A stretch of DNA of 64,000 nucleotides from JAAYCU01 sp964401335 (GCA_964401335.1 CAYNYK010000001.1:1-64000); one strand, 5' to 3'. Counted from the first letter of the stretch, positions 27,022-35,914 are shown. Translations and numbers: made by a program. Notes: generated from the sequence alone by a model not told the origin.

Positions 27022-27969
27022 TCAGCTTATCTGCACCACTTTGTTGATATCGGCGATGAAGTCCTTGCATGCCTGTTCGATGCATTTGTCCCATTCAGAA
27101 GGGAAACGCTCGATGTATTTCATGTCCTCGTAGGCGTAAATCACGCTTCGCGAGGCGGTGACGATAGCTCCCGTGCCGTCGGGTTTGAAACAGGGGACGA
27201 TATCGGCGGCGGTGCCGCCCTGGGCGCCGTAGCCGGGAACCAGAAAATAGCATTGGGGCATCAGCGCGCGCAGGCGGGCTGTGGAATCCTTGTCCCGGGC
27301 GGCGACCACGGCGCCGACGGCGCTGTAGCCCGCGTTACCGATCAGTCCGGTGTCACGACTCCAGGCATCGACCTGCTGGGCGACATGCTCGGCGAAAGTC
27401 AGCCCGGATTCGAGCTTGACCTCCTGAATAATGGCAGCCGATTCGTTACTAGCCCGGACCCAGACGAAGATACCTTTCTGCTCCTCGCGGGCGATATCGA
27501 TAAAAGGTTTGACGCCATCAAGTCCGGCGTAGGGGACGACGGTTACCGCGTCGGGGCCGGTCAGGCTGTCCATGTCATTAAAATCGGGCTCGGCCAGGGT
27601 GGATTGGGCGTACATCTTGGCGGTCGAACCGATGTCGGAACGCTTGCAGTCGCCGATAACGATGAGGCCGTTCTGATCGGCTTCCTGGATCAGATCCCAG
27701 TAGCCTTCAACGCCTTCCCAGTAATAACGCTCGAAAAAGGCGGAGTTAATTTTGACGGCGGGCACCAGCGGGGCGACGATTTTGATGACACGGCGGCAAA
27801 ATTCGAGAATCGCATCGAGGGCGACTTCCGAATCGTTTTCGTCGTTTAATTCGCTGTTTTCAGCGATTTCGGCGGGTAAGCGGGCATAAATCGGGTCAAT
27901 CCCCACGCACGTGGGGGTTTTTTTAGCCTTGACGGCCTGGATGAGGCGGTCGGCAAAGTTTTCCGGCAT
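27022..27969 (-). CDS. pyrF: Orotidine 5'-phosphate decarboxylase, type 2
   Basis: A 315-residue enzyme making UMP from OMP. ATG 27969 (MPENFADRL) is chosen over 27984 because AAAGGA sits just upstream of it. The long form with TPTCVGIDPIYARLP, AVKINSAFFERYYWEG, the catalytic GDCKRSDIGSTA motif (Asp-x-Lys-x-x-Asp) and VPGYGAQGGTAADIVPCF belongs to the type-2 (mycobacterial-like) PyrF class rather than the short E. coli form. It is convergent with pyrD. Confidence 0.93.
   Translation of the reverse strand: MPENFADRLIQAVKAKKTPTCVGIDPIYARLPAEIAENSELNDENDSEVALDAILEFCRRVIKIVAPLVPAVKINSAFFERYYWEGVEGYWDLIQEADQNGLIVIGDCKRSDIGSTAKMYAQSTLAEPDFNDMDSLTGPDAVTVVPYAGLDGVKPFIDIAREEQKGIFVWVRASNESAAIIQEVKLESGLTFAEHVAQQVDAWSRDTGLIGNAGYSAVGAVVAARDKDSTARLRALMPQCYFLVPGYGAQGGTAADIVPCFKPDGTGAIVTASRSVIYAYEDMKYIERFPSEWDKCIEQACKDFIADINKVVQIS
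27901..27924 (+). terminator. Intrinsic-terminator-like hairpin, antisense inside pyrF
   Basis: CCCCAC-GCAC-GTGGGG followed by GTTTTTTT has the exact form of a Rho-independent terminator on the plus strand. It lies inside the 5' coding part of pyrF, which is read from the other strand and needs these bases for KKTPTCVGID. It could stop antisense transcripts coming from pyrD. The U-run may equally be just the complement of a lysine codon run, so function is uncertain. Confidence 0.35.
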
Positions 27970-28247
27970 AATGATTCCTTTCACCTGGATATTTCCATTC
28001 GTTGGCGATCATTTTCAAAAGACGAAGTTTAGCCCCCCGACGGGAGGGCTGCAAGGCTGACGGAGCAGAAAAATGCCGAAATTTCGGGTATCCCTCAGGC
28101 AAGCCAATAATCCTGTACAATAATGCCGCCGGCTGGGGGGACGGGTTTGTACGGTCAGGTTCGGGCGGCAGGGACCGAGGCCGATGATTGAGAGAATGGA
28201 TAAAATCGAATTGAGTTAACGCCGAGAAGCGAAAGGAAGCGGGTGGC

Positions 28248-29360
28248 ATGAAGAAACGGGTGGACTTTCGCCGGAATCGACAGCAGCCGTCGCGTCGCAA
28301 ACAATGGCTTCTTGACGGCCGGGATGCCGACCAGGTGGAGGACGCCGTTACCCGCGAAAGCGTGCGAAGCAAAGGGGAACTATCCCGTAAAAGGACGGTG
28401 ATCGAATCTTCGACCGAAGAGGCGCAGGACGGTGCGGACCTGCGCGAGGGTACGGTGGTGGCGGTTCGCGGGCAATTCGTCGAGGTGGACGATGGAGTGA
28501 GAGTATGGACCTGCACGGTTCGACGCATTTTGCGTACCCGGTTGATTCGGGAGCGGGCTCCCGTCGTGGTGGGAGACCGGGTACGTTTTACCGTGGTGGC
28601 CGATGTGGAAGGAGTAGTGAAGGAGGGGGTCATCGAAGAGGTCCGGGAGAGGCGGACGGTCCTGCAGAGGTGTGACGGGCGACGAACGCATTTGATCGCC
28701 GCCAATATTGAACAGGTCTTGATAATTTCGTCACTCCGCGAGCCGATGCTCAAGCCGCATCTGCTCGATCGTTTCCTGGTGGCCGCCCATGCGGGCAATC
28801 TGCAGGCGATGATCTGTCTGAATAAGGTTGATCTGGCCAGCGATGACGAGGCGAAGGAGGTTGTAGAACGGTATCGGCGGCTGGGTTATCCCGCTTGGGC
28901 GAGTAGCGTTGTAACCGGTGCGGGAGTGGATGAGTTGCGGGCAAGACTCGCGGGGAAGTTGACCATCCTGACGGGTCAGAGTGGAGTGGGCAAAAGTTCG
29001 CTGCTCAACGCGGTTCAGCCGGGGCTCAAGCTCAAGACGGCGAGGGTCTCGGCGGCGACGGAGAAGGGGCGGCACACCACGACGACGGCCGTGCTTTATA
29101 AACTCGAATTCGGCGGGGCCGTGATCGATACGCCGGGCATCCGGGCCCTCGATGTAGCCATGGTTCCGCTAAATGAGCTGGAAATGCATTTCGTGGAGTT
29201 CGTCGACCGGGTGGCGGGATGCAAGTTCCCCGATTGCGTTCATATCCATGAGCAGGACTGCGCGATCCGGGCGGCGGTGGAGGCCGGCGAAATTGATCCC
29301 GATCGATACGCCAGCTATGTGGAGCTTTTTGAAGAACTCAGCGCGGCGAGACAACGTTAA
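28248..29360 (+). CDS. rsgA: Ribosome small-subunit-dependent GTPase A
   Basis: A 370-residue circularly permuted GTPase acting in late 30S maturation. An unusually basic N-terminal tail (about 70 residues, KKRVDFRRNRQQPSRRKQW) precedes the OB-fold. The GTPase motifs appear in permuted order: G4 NKVD, then G1 GQSGVGKSSLLN, the switch RHTTTTAV and G3 DTPGI. The C-terminal zinc module is GCKFPDCVHIHEQDC (Cys-x5-Cys-x-His-type spacing). It starts with ATG 28248 after GGAAGCGGGTGGC. It is divergent from pyrF. Confidence 0.92.
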   Translation: MKKRVDFRRNRQQPSRRKQWLLDGRDADQVEDAVTRESVRSKGELSRKRTVIESSTEEAQDGADLREGTVVAVRGQFVEVDDGVRVWTCTVRRILRTRLIRERAPVVVGDRVRFTVVADVEGVVKEGVIEEVRERRTVLQRCDGRRTHLIAANIEQVLIISSLREPMLKPHLLDRFLVAAHAGNLQAMICLNKVDLASDDEAKEVVERYRRLGYPAWASSVVTGAGVDELRARLAGKLTILTGQSGVGKSSLLNAVQPGLKLKTARVSAATEKGRHTTTTAVLYKLEFGGAVIDTPGIRALDVAMVPLNELEMHFVEFVDRVAGCKFPDCVHIHEQDCAIRAAVEAGEIDPDRYASYVELFEELSAARQR

Positions 29361-29406
29361 CTTTGATGGTACGATGATTTTCTCAAGTTGAAACCGGGCC
29401 GGTTTG

Positions 29407-29412
29407 TATAAT
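29407..29412 (+). promoter_or_regulatory. Consensus -10 box before the DUF192 lipoprotein gene
   Basis: TATAAT on the plus strand, 108 bp ahead of the chosen DUF192 start and 47 bp after rsgA ends. A TTGAAA lies 13 bp before it, too close for a standard -35, so only the -10 is convincing. Confidence 0.35.
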
Positions 29413-29519
29413 TTGGTCAGGCTTTTTATACTGCCTTGCGTGTGGTCCCGCGGAGAGTACGGTGTCGAATCCGTTGTTGGCGCCGGATGGTCTCATGGCC
29501 GTATAAAAAGGAGCGATTG

Positions 29520-30083
29520 TTGTTACGTGCGGAGCGACGAGTTTGGTTGATCTTCTTTTATCTTGGGGGGGTCGGTTTGGTGTTATCGGCCTTAGGAACA
29601 GGATGTGAACGTACTGCGATTCCCCTTGGTGACTCGGAAGACGTGACGAACAACGACGACCTCAAACCCGACCGTCTGGACCGGATGGAGACGGCCGTAG
29701 TTTTAATCCGGGGACATGCTTTTCAAGTCTGGCTGGCCCGTACTCCGGCCCAGTTACAACGCGGATTGATGCAAGTTCCGGCCGAACGGATGGTTCCACC
29801 CCCCGGAGCCGCCGGACGGGGGATGTTGTTCATTTTTCCATCCGAGCGGCCCCTATCCTTTTGGATGTACAACACAATTATTCCATTAGACATTGCCTAT
29901 ATTCGCGGTGACGGGGTGATCGTGCGTACCTATACCATGGCCCCCATGGAAACCCAGCCCTATCCCTCGGGCGAACCGGCCCTTTACGCCTTGGAGGTGT
30001 CAGCGGGTTTGTTCGAGCAATTGGATATCAAGGCCGGCGACAAGGTGGAAATTCCCCAATCGGTTCTCAAGAGTACGCCTTGA
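29520..30083 (+). CDS. DUF192 family lipoprotein
   Basis: A 187-residue lipoprotein. No ATG is well placed; TTG 29520 follows GGAG at 29510-29513 by 6 nt and gives a clean lipoprotein signal (LIFFYLGGVGLVLSALGTGC, Cys as first mature residue). ATG 29487 is an alternative start. Residues about 65-185 form a DUF192 domain: VWLARTPAQLQRGLMQV, AGRGMLFIFPSERPLSFWMYNTIIPLDIAYIRGDG and the YALEVSAGLFEQLDIKAGDKVEI ending. DUF192 proteins are small beta-rich cell-envelope proteins of unknown role. The RsbU-like gene follows and may be cotranscribed. Confidence 0.8.
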   Translation: MLRAERRVWLIFFYLGGVGLVLSALGTGCERTAIPLGDSEDVTNNDDLKPDRLDRMETAVVLIRGHAFQVWLARTPAQLQRGLMQVPAERMVPPPGAAGRGMLFIFPSERPLSFWMYNTIIPLDIAYIRGDGVIVRTYTMAPMETQPYPSGEPALYALEVSAGLFEQLDIKAGDKVEIPQSVLKSTP

Positions 30084-30153
30084 ACGGTCGAAACTTCCCA
30101 CGGACGCCAGAACCATAAGTCTTGTCTTTTTATCGCGTTGGGGAGTTGAGACG

Positions 30154-31398
30154 CTGTCACGGTTATCGGTACAGGATGTCCCAGCGGCAACCGGGCCTTT
30201 CCGACTGTTAGTAGTCGGGGACGAGGACGGTCTCCCCGCTCCGGTTCGCGCATTGCTGACCGAGCGCGAGTTGGAGGTCAAGCATGTATCGACCCAGCGG
30301 CAAGCCCGCGATCCGGCCTTGTTGAGCGGAGTGGATGCGGTATTGCTGTGCACGCGAGGCTCAAACGATCCATCGACCACGAATAAGGGCGAGCAACAGC
30401 TTTTAGCCGATGCCCTGACGGCCCATCGATTGACGGGTGTCGTTCTTTCGTCGGATACGTTGGGGGTGGTACCCTGTGAGGACGACGCCCTCGTTTATGT
30501 TTCACCGGACATATCCGTAGACGAGTTGTGGGGGCGTCTGGCCACCGTGCGACACTATCGTCCGTTACTGGCTCGCATGGATCAGCAGGTGGCGGTGATG
30601 CAGCGGCTGGGAAAGAAGTTGAACCAGCAATTCGTGGAGGTGGACCAGGAATTACGCCTGGCCAGCCGGTTGCAACGGGATTTTCTGCCGAAACATCTGC
30701 CGCAGATCGACGACATCCAATTCGCGGCGGTCTATCGTCCGGCCACCTGGGTATCGGGAGATGTGTATGATATTCGTCGTCTGGATGAGTCCCATGTAGG
30801 TTTTCTGGTAGCCGACGCCGTGGGGCACGGAGTGGCCGCCGGCCTGCTGACGATGTTTATCAAGCATTCGATCATCGGCAAGCGGATCTATGATGACGGT
30901 TATACTTTGGTGCCGCCGAGCGAGGTGCTGGCCATATTGAATAGAGATCTGGCCAATCAGGAATTGCCGAATTGCCAGTTCGTGACCGCCTGCTATGGAG
31001 TAATCGATACACGGACGCATGAGGTGGTTTTCGCCCGCGGGGGGCATCCGCATCCCATACATGTTAGCGCGGAGGGCGGTTGCGCGGAGATTCATACGGT
31101 AGGAGGGTTGCTCGGGGTTTTCAATGATGAGGCTTTTCCCAGCGCTCGCCTGATCCTCGAACCCGGCGAGAAGTTGATCATCTACAGCGACGGCATGGAG
31201 GATATCATTCTCGATCGCGGCCCGGACGGGGGGTCACCCGCGAAGTTCACCGCCGATTTCCGCAAGCTTGTACGGCGCCCGGCCGAGGCCTGTGCCGCCG
31301 GCCTGGCCGCCCATCTCGATCTCCGCGAAGGCTCCCTCCAACCCGCCGACGACCAGACCTGCGTGGTCATCGAACGCGCGGTGAACTCAACATCTTAG
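30154..31398 (+). CDS. RsbU-like PP2C serine phosphatase with N-terminal receiver-like domain
   Basis: A protein of about 414 residues. Residues 15-120 begin FRLLVVGDEDGLPAPVRALL and resemble a receiver fold; a coiled coil near 145-180 follows, and the C-terminal 230 residues are a SpoIIE/RsbU-type PP2C phosphatase: RLQRDFLPKHLPQIDDIQFAAVYRP, the metal-site SGDVYDI, VADAVGHGVAAGLLTMFIK and LLGVF/YSDGMEDI. The reading frame has no ATG, GTG or TTG before TTG 30253, which would cut off the receiver-like strand. A CTG at 30154 lies 8 nt after GGGGAG, so I propose CTG initiation. Such phosphatases activate STAS antagonists by dephosphorylation; a STAS-like gene and a HATPase gene lie just downstream on the other strand. 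Confidence 0.75.
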   Translation: MSRLSVQDVPAATGPFRLLVVGDEDGLPAPVRALLTERELEVKHVSTQRQARDPALLSGVDAVLLCTRGSNDPSTTNKGEQQLLADALTAHRLTGVVLSSDTLGVVPCEDDALVYVSPDISVDELWGRLATVRHYRPLLARMDQQVAVMQRLGKKLNQQFVEVDQELRLASRLQRDFLPKHLPQIDDIQFAAVYRPATWVSGDVYDIRRLDESHVGFLVADAVGHGVAAGLLTMFIKHSIIGKRIYDDGYTLVPPSEVLAILNRDLANQELPNCQFVTACYGVIDTRTHEVVFARGGHPHPIHVSAEGGCAEIHTVGGLLGVFNDEAFPSARLILEPGEKLIIYSDGMEDIILDRGPDGGSPAKFTADFRKLVRRPAEACAAGLAAHLDLREGSLQPADDQTCVVIERAVNSTS

Positions 31399-31435
31399 TT
31401 GGATTGCGGTTTATCGCGGACAGATCCCTGTTCTA

Positions 31436-31738
31436 TCAGGACGAGGGGGTTAATTCCCTGGATCGCTTGGATAGCACTGCGTTCAAGAGCGTTTTCGTGG
31501 TTCCATCGACATCCGCGAATCGGACTCGTTTTCTAAACTGTTCTTCGCCAAGATTCAATAACAGTTTGCCAAAACATTCATCCGCAAAAGAAGGAGTCAT
31601 GACGACGCCGGCCAAAGAAATCGTGACTCGGGTGTTTTGTGGATATTTTCCCAAGGCTTCCACGAGCATGCCCCTGGCCAATTCTCCCTGCCGCCTCGTG
31701 ACGAAATCGGAGCCAAACTCATTAAAATTTATCGACAT
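31436..31738 (-). CDS. STAS-like protein (DUF4325)
   Basis: A 100-residue protein. ATISLAG-like strand TRVTISLAGVVMTPSFADECFGKLL is the DUF4325 signature: a strand, a turn, then a Ser-Phe-Ala-Asp-Glu helix as in anti-sigma-factor antagonists. It follows the STAS/HATPase gene on the same strand with 17 bp between, and the two are probably cotranscribed. In known pairs this small domain and the ATPase work together. The base composition of the pair is clearly lower in G+C than the flanking genes, a possible sign of transfer. Confidence 0.7.
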   Translation of the reverse strand: MSINFNEFGSDFVTRRQGELARGMLVEALGKYPQNTRVTISLAGVVMTPSFADECFGKLLLNLGEEQFRKRVRFADVDGTTKTLLNAVLSKRSRELTPSS

Positions 31739-31755
31739 TTGTTAGAGCTCACACC

Positions 31756-33021
31756 CTAGTCAACAAAATCTTCCGCACCAGGAAGCAACAAAGTATTATA
31801 TACTTCCTGGAGCGGCAAGGGAAGCTCCAGATTGAATTGTATCGCCAATTCCGTCCCTTTCCATTGGGGGTGGTTATCCATACTAATGCTTATAGTTTTT
31901 CTGCGTAGTCCTTTTCGTGTCGGCTGTTGTAAAAGGGTTGTCGAGCCGGATGTTAAACGTAGAATTCCACCATTTCTGGCCATTAATTCCGATATGACAT
32001 ACAGTCCATAGCCTGAATGGCCTTTGATCTTACTGGTTACATACCGCTCGATTGCCATGCGAATCGTTTCGTATTCGGAACGCGCGCGGTTTTTAATGAA
32101 GGCCGAGTCGCTTCGCCGAAAGCTGTCATAAATGCCGATGCCGGTATCGACAACCACCACGTGGAGCCGCTTTTGGGTGGGGTGCGCTTGGGCGATCACA
32201 TAGCTTGGATAGGAGCTTTCCGAATGCCGATAGATATTTTCGATCAATTCGGCGAACATAACGGTGCATGCGTCGCGCGATTCTTTCACAAGGGGCAGAT
32301 GTCGACAAAGCAGGGTAACGAGTTCGCTGGCCAATTTGTCCGCGATATCCTTCCGTTCGCGAAGAACATGGGTCAGGGCCACGAAGTTCTCGCTGTCATA
32401 TGTTGGGGAGATGATGCGTTCATGGTTCTGCACCGCATGGGTAAACCCGATTTGTTCCAGATATCTGACCACCTGTGTATGAGACGCGGTGATTGTTACA
32501 TTAGCGGCAAAGCGGGCGCACCAAGCCGCGATCAGAGCTAATCCATAAATGTAAATGCGATCACATTCAAAATAAATGTCCAGATCAACCGGGCCTTTGT
32601 CTTGGAAAGCATACAACTTGTGGAGTTTCGCAATCAGGATTCTTTGCTCATTTCCGATCCCCAATTCCTCTTTTCTCCCTACATGCAATTTGACCTTGGC
32701 GACCCCCACCCTGCCTTGGCGCAAAGCCTCTGGAATGGATGAACGAATTCCAGCATTCTCGAAACGATGTAGCAAGGCCTTTATTACGGGCCGGAGATTT
32801 TTGGGGCAGCGTCCATCTCGGCCAAGACTTTTATGCAGTGCGGCAATCCATGGCCCCCCCTTGGTGCATAGGCAATGAACCAAAGTGGCAAGGGCTTTAT
32901 CCTCGCATTGTTTTGGCGAGGTGGTCAGTTGATCGAATAATTCGGGAACCCCTCGCTTGGGGCCAAGTTTTGAAATATTGAAGGCCCATTTCCGAATATC
33001 GCTCTCACTATTAAGTAGCAT
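31756..33021 (-). CDS. STAS-like plus HATPase regulator (RsbW-like kinase fold)
   Basis: A 421-residue soluble protein. Residues about 140-195 (VDLDIYFECDRIYIYGLALIAAWCARF...VVRYLEQIGF) look like a STAS fold. Residues about 245-410 are a GHKL ATP-binding domain: N box ELIENIYRHS (258-267), G1 DTGIGI (292-297) and G2 GHSGYGL (334-340). There is no dimerisation histidine, which fits an RsbW-type serine kinase or a signalling ATPase rather than a histidine kinase. Residues 1-135 have no recognisable domain. ATG 33021 has only a weak ribosome site. Its partner is the DUF4325 gene just downstream. Confidence 0.7.
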   Translation of the reverse strand: MLLNSESDIRKWAFNISKLGPKRGVPELFDQLTTSPKQCEDKALATLVHCLCTKGGPWIAALHKSLGRDGRCPKNLRPVIKALLHRFENAGIRSSIPEALRQGRVGVAKVKLHVGRKEELGIGNEQRILIAKLHKLYAFQDKGPVDLDIYFECDRIYIYGLALIAAWCARFAANVTITASHTQVVRYLEQIGFTHAVQNHERIISPTYDSENFVALTHVLRERKDIADKLASELVTLLCRHLPLVKESRDACTVMFAELIENIYRHSESSYPSYVIAQAHPTQKRLHVVVVDTGIGIYDSFRRSDSAFIKNRARSEYETIRMAIERYVTSKIKGHSGYGLYVISELMARNGGILRLTSGSTTLLQQPTRKGLRRKTISISMDNHPQWKGTELAIQFNLELPLPLQEVYNTLLLPGAEDFVD

Positions 33022-33327
33022 GACTTTTAGCGTCCATGATTTACCACACTGGAGGTTGCCTGCGAAAAAAAACCTTTTCCGCGAGAGAATCTACTCAAAA
33101 CAGGGCTGTGCGACAACAATAGCCGCGACAAAGGCTGTCTTTGTTGAGCATATTTTATTCTTTTAGGACGTAATCCCTTGGTTGTTAAGTTTCGCCAGGA
33201 TATTCAGGCCCTTTCCAGGATTCTTCGCATTATTCAAGACTTTGCCTGGGGGGGTAATTGTATATAATAACAAAAGGCCGGGGGCTTGGGTGGCCGATGG
33301 GAAGCGTAGCAAGCTGTACGGGAGACC
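33022..33327. other. Intergenic gap between divergent HATPase and AraC genes
   Basis: No gene is seen. Near 33261 the plus strand reads TATAAT with TTTGCC 16 bp upstream, a plausible promoter for the AraC gene. A run of seven Gs lies between them. The rest is AT-rich, like the HATPase pair, and marks the edge of that island. Confidence 0.5.
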
Positions 33328-34257
33328 GTGGTGGCAAGAAAGTCCAAACCCGCGATGCCGATCACTCGGATGGATTTTCAACTATCCGAGCAAATCCCTT
33401 TTCGGAGTCTTTACCTGCATTATCCGCGCAGCGGCAAGGATTCCTGGTTCACGATGCAATACGACCTGGAGTTCGGCATTGTCCTTGAGGGGCGTTTCCG
33501 ACGGCATTATCCGGACCATCCGGATTACCAGATCGAACTTGGTCCCGGGCAGGTTTGGTTGCACGGCATGTGGGAGCCGCACGGTACGGAGATTCTGGAA
33601 TTTCCCTTCAGTGTGGTCCTGTACGTGATCTGGCCGCCGATGATATCCAATCTTTGCTTCGAGGAAGCGCCGGGAGTTAACTTCATGTCCCTTTTCACGC
33701 TCCCGCCGTACGTGCGTCCGCAAGTTGCCGAGGATGAACGAAAACGAATGTACGAACTTGGACAGGAGATCAAGAGGAATATCCAGACTCTCCAAGTGGC
33801 CGAGGCCGAGGGCGAGGACCTCGGCTGCATGCGCATTCGCGAGCGGCTCTTGCTGATGGAGGGATTGGTCAATTTGTACGAGGGCTGGAAAGATCGCCCC
33901 GCCGTGTCCGCGTATGCATCCGATATTTCCGAGCGGCTTAACCGTGTCGTCCAGCTCGTCTTTGCCAGCCAGCGGCATATTCCGGTCAAGGAGGCCGCCG
34001 CCGCCTGTGCCATGAGCACGCGGACTTTCATTCGTTATTTTCAATCGTTCATGGGTATCAATTTCGCCCAGTTCGCCATGCGCTATCGGCTGAGCCAGGT
34101 GGCCACCCAGTTGATTCGTACCAACGACCGGTTGAAAACCATCGCGGACCAGTGGGGCTTCCGCGATGCCAGCCACTTGCACCACGCTTTCAGCAAGCGT
34201 TACGGCTGCACTCCGCGTCAATACCGACAGCAGGCCCGGAGCCAATCCCCGGGATGA
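33328..34257 (+). CDS. AraC family transcriptional regulator
   Basis: A 309-residue regulator. The N-terminal half is a cupin-like sensing domain (EFGIVLEGRFRRHYPDHPDYQIELGPGQVWLHGMWEPHG). The C-terminal 100 residues hold two helix-turn-helix motifs: KEAAAACAMSTRTFIRYFQSFMGINFAQF and LKTIADQWGFRDASHLHHAFSKRYGCTPRQYR, the second being the classic AraC signature. GTG 33328 and 33331 are both possible starts; GGAG at 33321 favours 33331 slightly. The sulfatase gene follows 140 bp downstream in the same direction and is the likely target. Confidence 0.88.
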   Translation: MVARKSKPAMPITRMDFQLSEQIPFRSLYLHYPRSGKDSWFTMQYDLEFGIVLEGRFRRHYPDHPDYQIELGPGQVWLHGMWEPHGTEILEFPFSVVLYVIWPPMISNLCFEEAPGVNFMSLFTLPPYVRPQVAEDERKRMYELGQEIKRNIQTLQVAEAEGEDLGCMRIRERLLLMEGLVNLYEGWKDRPAVSAYASDISERLNRVVQLVFASQRHIPVKEAAAACAMSTRTFIRYFQSFMGINFAQFAMRYRLSQVATQLIRTNDRLKTIADQWGFRDASHLHHAFSKRYGCTPRQYRQQARSQSPG

Positions 34258-34397
34258 TTCGACCGAGCGGTGTTCCATGTCGGTCGATATTTCTTCTTGT
34301 CGTTTCCTCATGGCCCCCTTGCAAACGGCTCATCCATGTTTATAAAGATCCCTTCGTGTTGTTTTCAACACCAACCTCGACGCCAAGCGGGTGAAAC

Positions 34398-35834
34398 ATG
34401 TACGGATTCAGAGTGTGGCTGGGCATCATGGCGGTTACGGCTTTGCCGCCGTTCCTTCATGCGGACAAACCGGCGGAGCGGCGACCGAACATCCTGCTGT
34501 GCATGGCGGATGACTGGTCGTGGCCTCATTCGCCGCTCTACGGCGATAAGGTGGTACGGACGCCGACGTTCGAGAGGATCGCGTCCGCCGGCATCCTTTT
34601 TCAAAACGCCTTTGTTTCCGCCCCCTCCTGTACGCCGTCGCGGAATGCGCTGCTCACCGGCCAATATCATTGGCGTCTCGGGCCTAGCGGCAACTTGTGG
34701 AGTGTTTTTCCCGACGGTCCCCAGACCTATCCGAATATTTTGGAGGACAACGGGTATTTTGTCGGCACCTATCGTAAGGCATTCGGTCCCGGCCGAGACC
34801 GCGAGCGTCCGGTTGCGGGGAAAGGCTACACGAGTCCCAAGGAATTTTTTGAAAAGCGACCCGCGGGGGTGCCATTCTGCTTCTGGTTTGGTTCGCATGA
34901 CCCGCATCGTCCTTACGCGTGGCAATCCGGGCTGAACAGCGGCATGAAACTCCAGGACGTACAGGTTCCGCCCTGCCTGCCGGACAGCGTGGAGGTTCGC
35001 ACCGATATCTGTGATTACTATTACGAAGTGCAGCGGTTCGATCGCGAGGTGGGTGAGGTACTTGATCTGATAGAACAAATGGGCGAGCTGGATAACACGA
35101 TCGTGGTCATGACCGGGGATAACGGCTGGCCATTCCCGCGTGGCAAGAGCAATCTTTACGATCTGGGAGTGCATGCCCCGCTGGCTATCCAGTGGGGCAA
35201 AAAAATTGCCAAGGATCGGGTGGTTGAGGATTTCGTGAGCTTCATCGATCTGGCCCCGACCTTTCTCGAAGCAGCGGGAATCCGGCCGCCCGCGGAAATG
35301 ACCGGGCGCAGCCTGATGCCTCTCTTTGAATCACCGCGCTCGGGCCTGGTCGATCCGACGCGCGATCATGTATTGACCGGCAAGGAGCGCCACGTTCCGG
35401 CCCAGGCCGACAACATGCACGGCACCCCCATGCGGGCCCTGCGCAACCGGGATTTCCTCTACATTCATAATTTCAAACCCGAGCGCTGGCCGGCCGGCGA
35501 CCCGCGAATCAGTGTCTTTGGTCCGCCGCTGGGCGATATCGATAACGGCCCGACCAAGACCTTTGTCGTCGAGCACAAGGACGACCCGGAACTGGGAGAG
35601 TTCTACGAACTCTGCGCCGCCCAACGCCCCGCCGACGAGCTGTACGATTTGCGTAAGGATCCGCACCAGTTGAAAAACGTTGCCGACGAGCCGGCGTACG
35701 CCGAGGTGTTGAAGAAACTGAAGGATCAGCTCATGAAGGAGTTGAAAGAGACGAAGGATCCTCGGGTCGTGGGGGAGGGTGATGCTTTTGATAAATATCC
35801 CTTCGTCGGTCAGATGGCTCATCCGCCTCGATGA
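34398..35834 (+). CDS. Exported formylglycine sulfatase
   Basis: A 478-residue sulfatase. A signal peptide (IMAVTALPPFLHA) is followed by RPNILLCMADDWSW with metal-binding Asp38-Asp39. The active-site motif SCTPSRNALLTG (Cys78) is the type matured to formylglycine by an anaerobic or aerobic modifying enzyme, not seen in the window. VVMTGDNGWPFPRGKSNLYDLGVHAP holds further metal and substrate residues. It removes sulfate esters (or N-sulfate) from glycans in the periplasm; its overall pattern resembles sulfoglucosamine-type sulfatases, but the substrate is not certain. The stop overlaps the first possible start of rsmH (ATGA). Confidence 0.88.
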   Translation: MYGFRVWLGIMAVTALPPFLHADKPAERRPNILLCMADDWSWPHSPLYGDKVVRTPTFERIASAGILFQNAFVSAPSCTPSRNALLTGQYHWRLGPSGNLWSVFPDGPQTYPNILEDNGYFVGTYRKAFGPGRDRERPVAGKGYTSPKEFFEKRPAGVPFCFWFGSHDPHRPYAWQSGLNSGMKLQDVQVPPCLPDSVEVRTDICDYYYEVQRFDREVGEVLDLIEQMGELDNTIVVMTGDNGWPFPRGKSNLYDLGVHAPLAIQWGKKIAKDRVVEDFVSFIDLAPTFLEAAGIRPPAEMTGRSLMPLFESPRSGLVDPTRDHVLTGKERHVPAQADNMHGTPMRALRNRDFLYIHNFKPERWPAGDPRISVFGPPLGDIDNGPTKTFVVEHKDDPELGEFYELCAAQRPADELYDLRKDPHQLKNVADEPAYAEVLKKLKDQLMKELKETKDPRVVGEGDAFDKYPFVGQMAHPPR

Positions 35835-35914
35835 TCGAAACAAATCGGAAGAAGCCGCTTCGTTCCGGTCATTCAACGCGAACATTTCATGAAAGTAGGT
35901 TATTATTGGTGGCC

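Noticed and set aside
27001..27849. A long plus-strand frame over pyrF
   Set aside because: It is the antisense shadow of a well-supported pyrF gene.
32017..32541. A plus-strand frame of ~174 codons over the HATPase gene
   Set aside because: Antisense to the conserved ATP-binding motifs; no ribosome site or family match.
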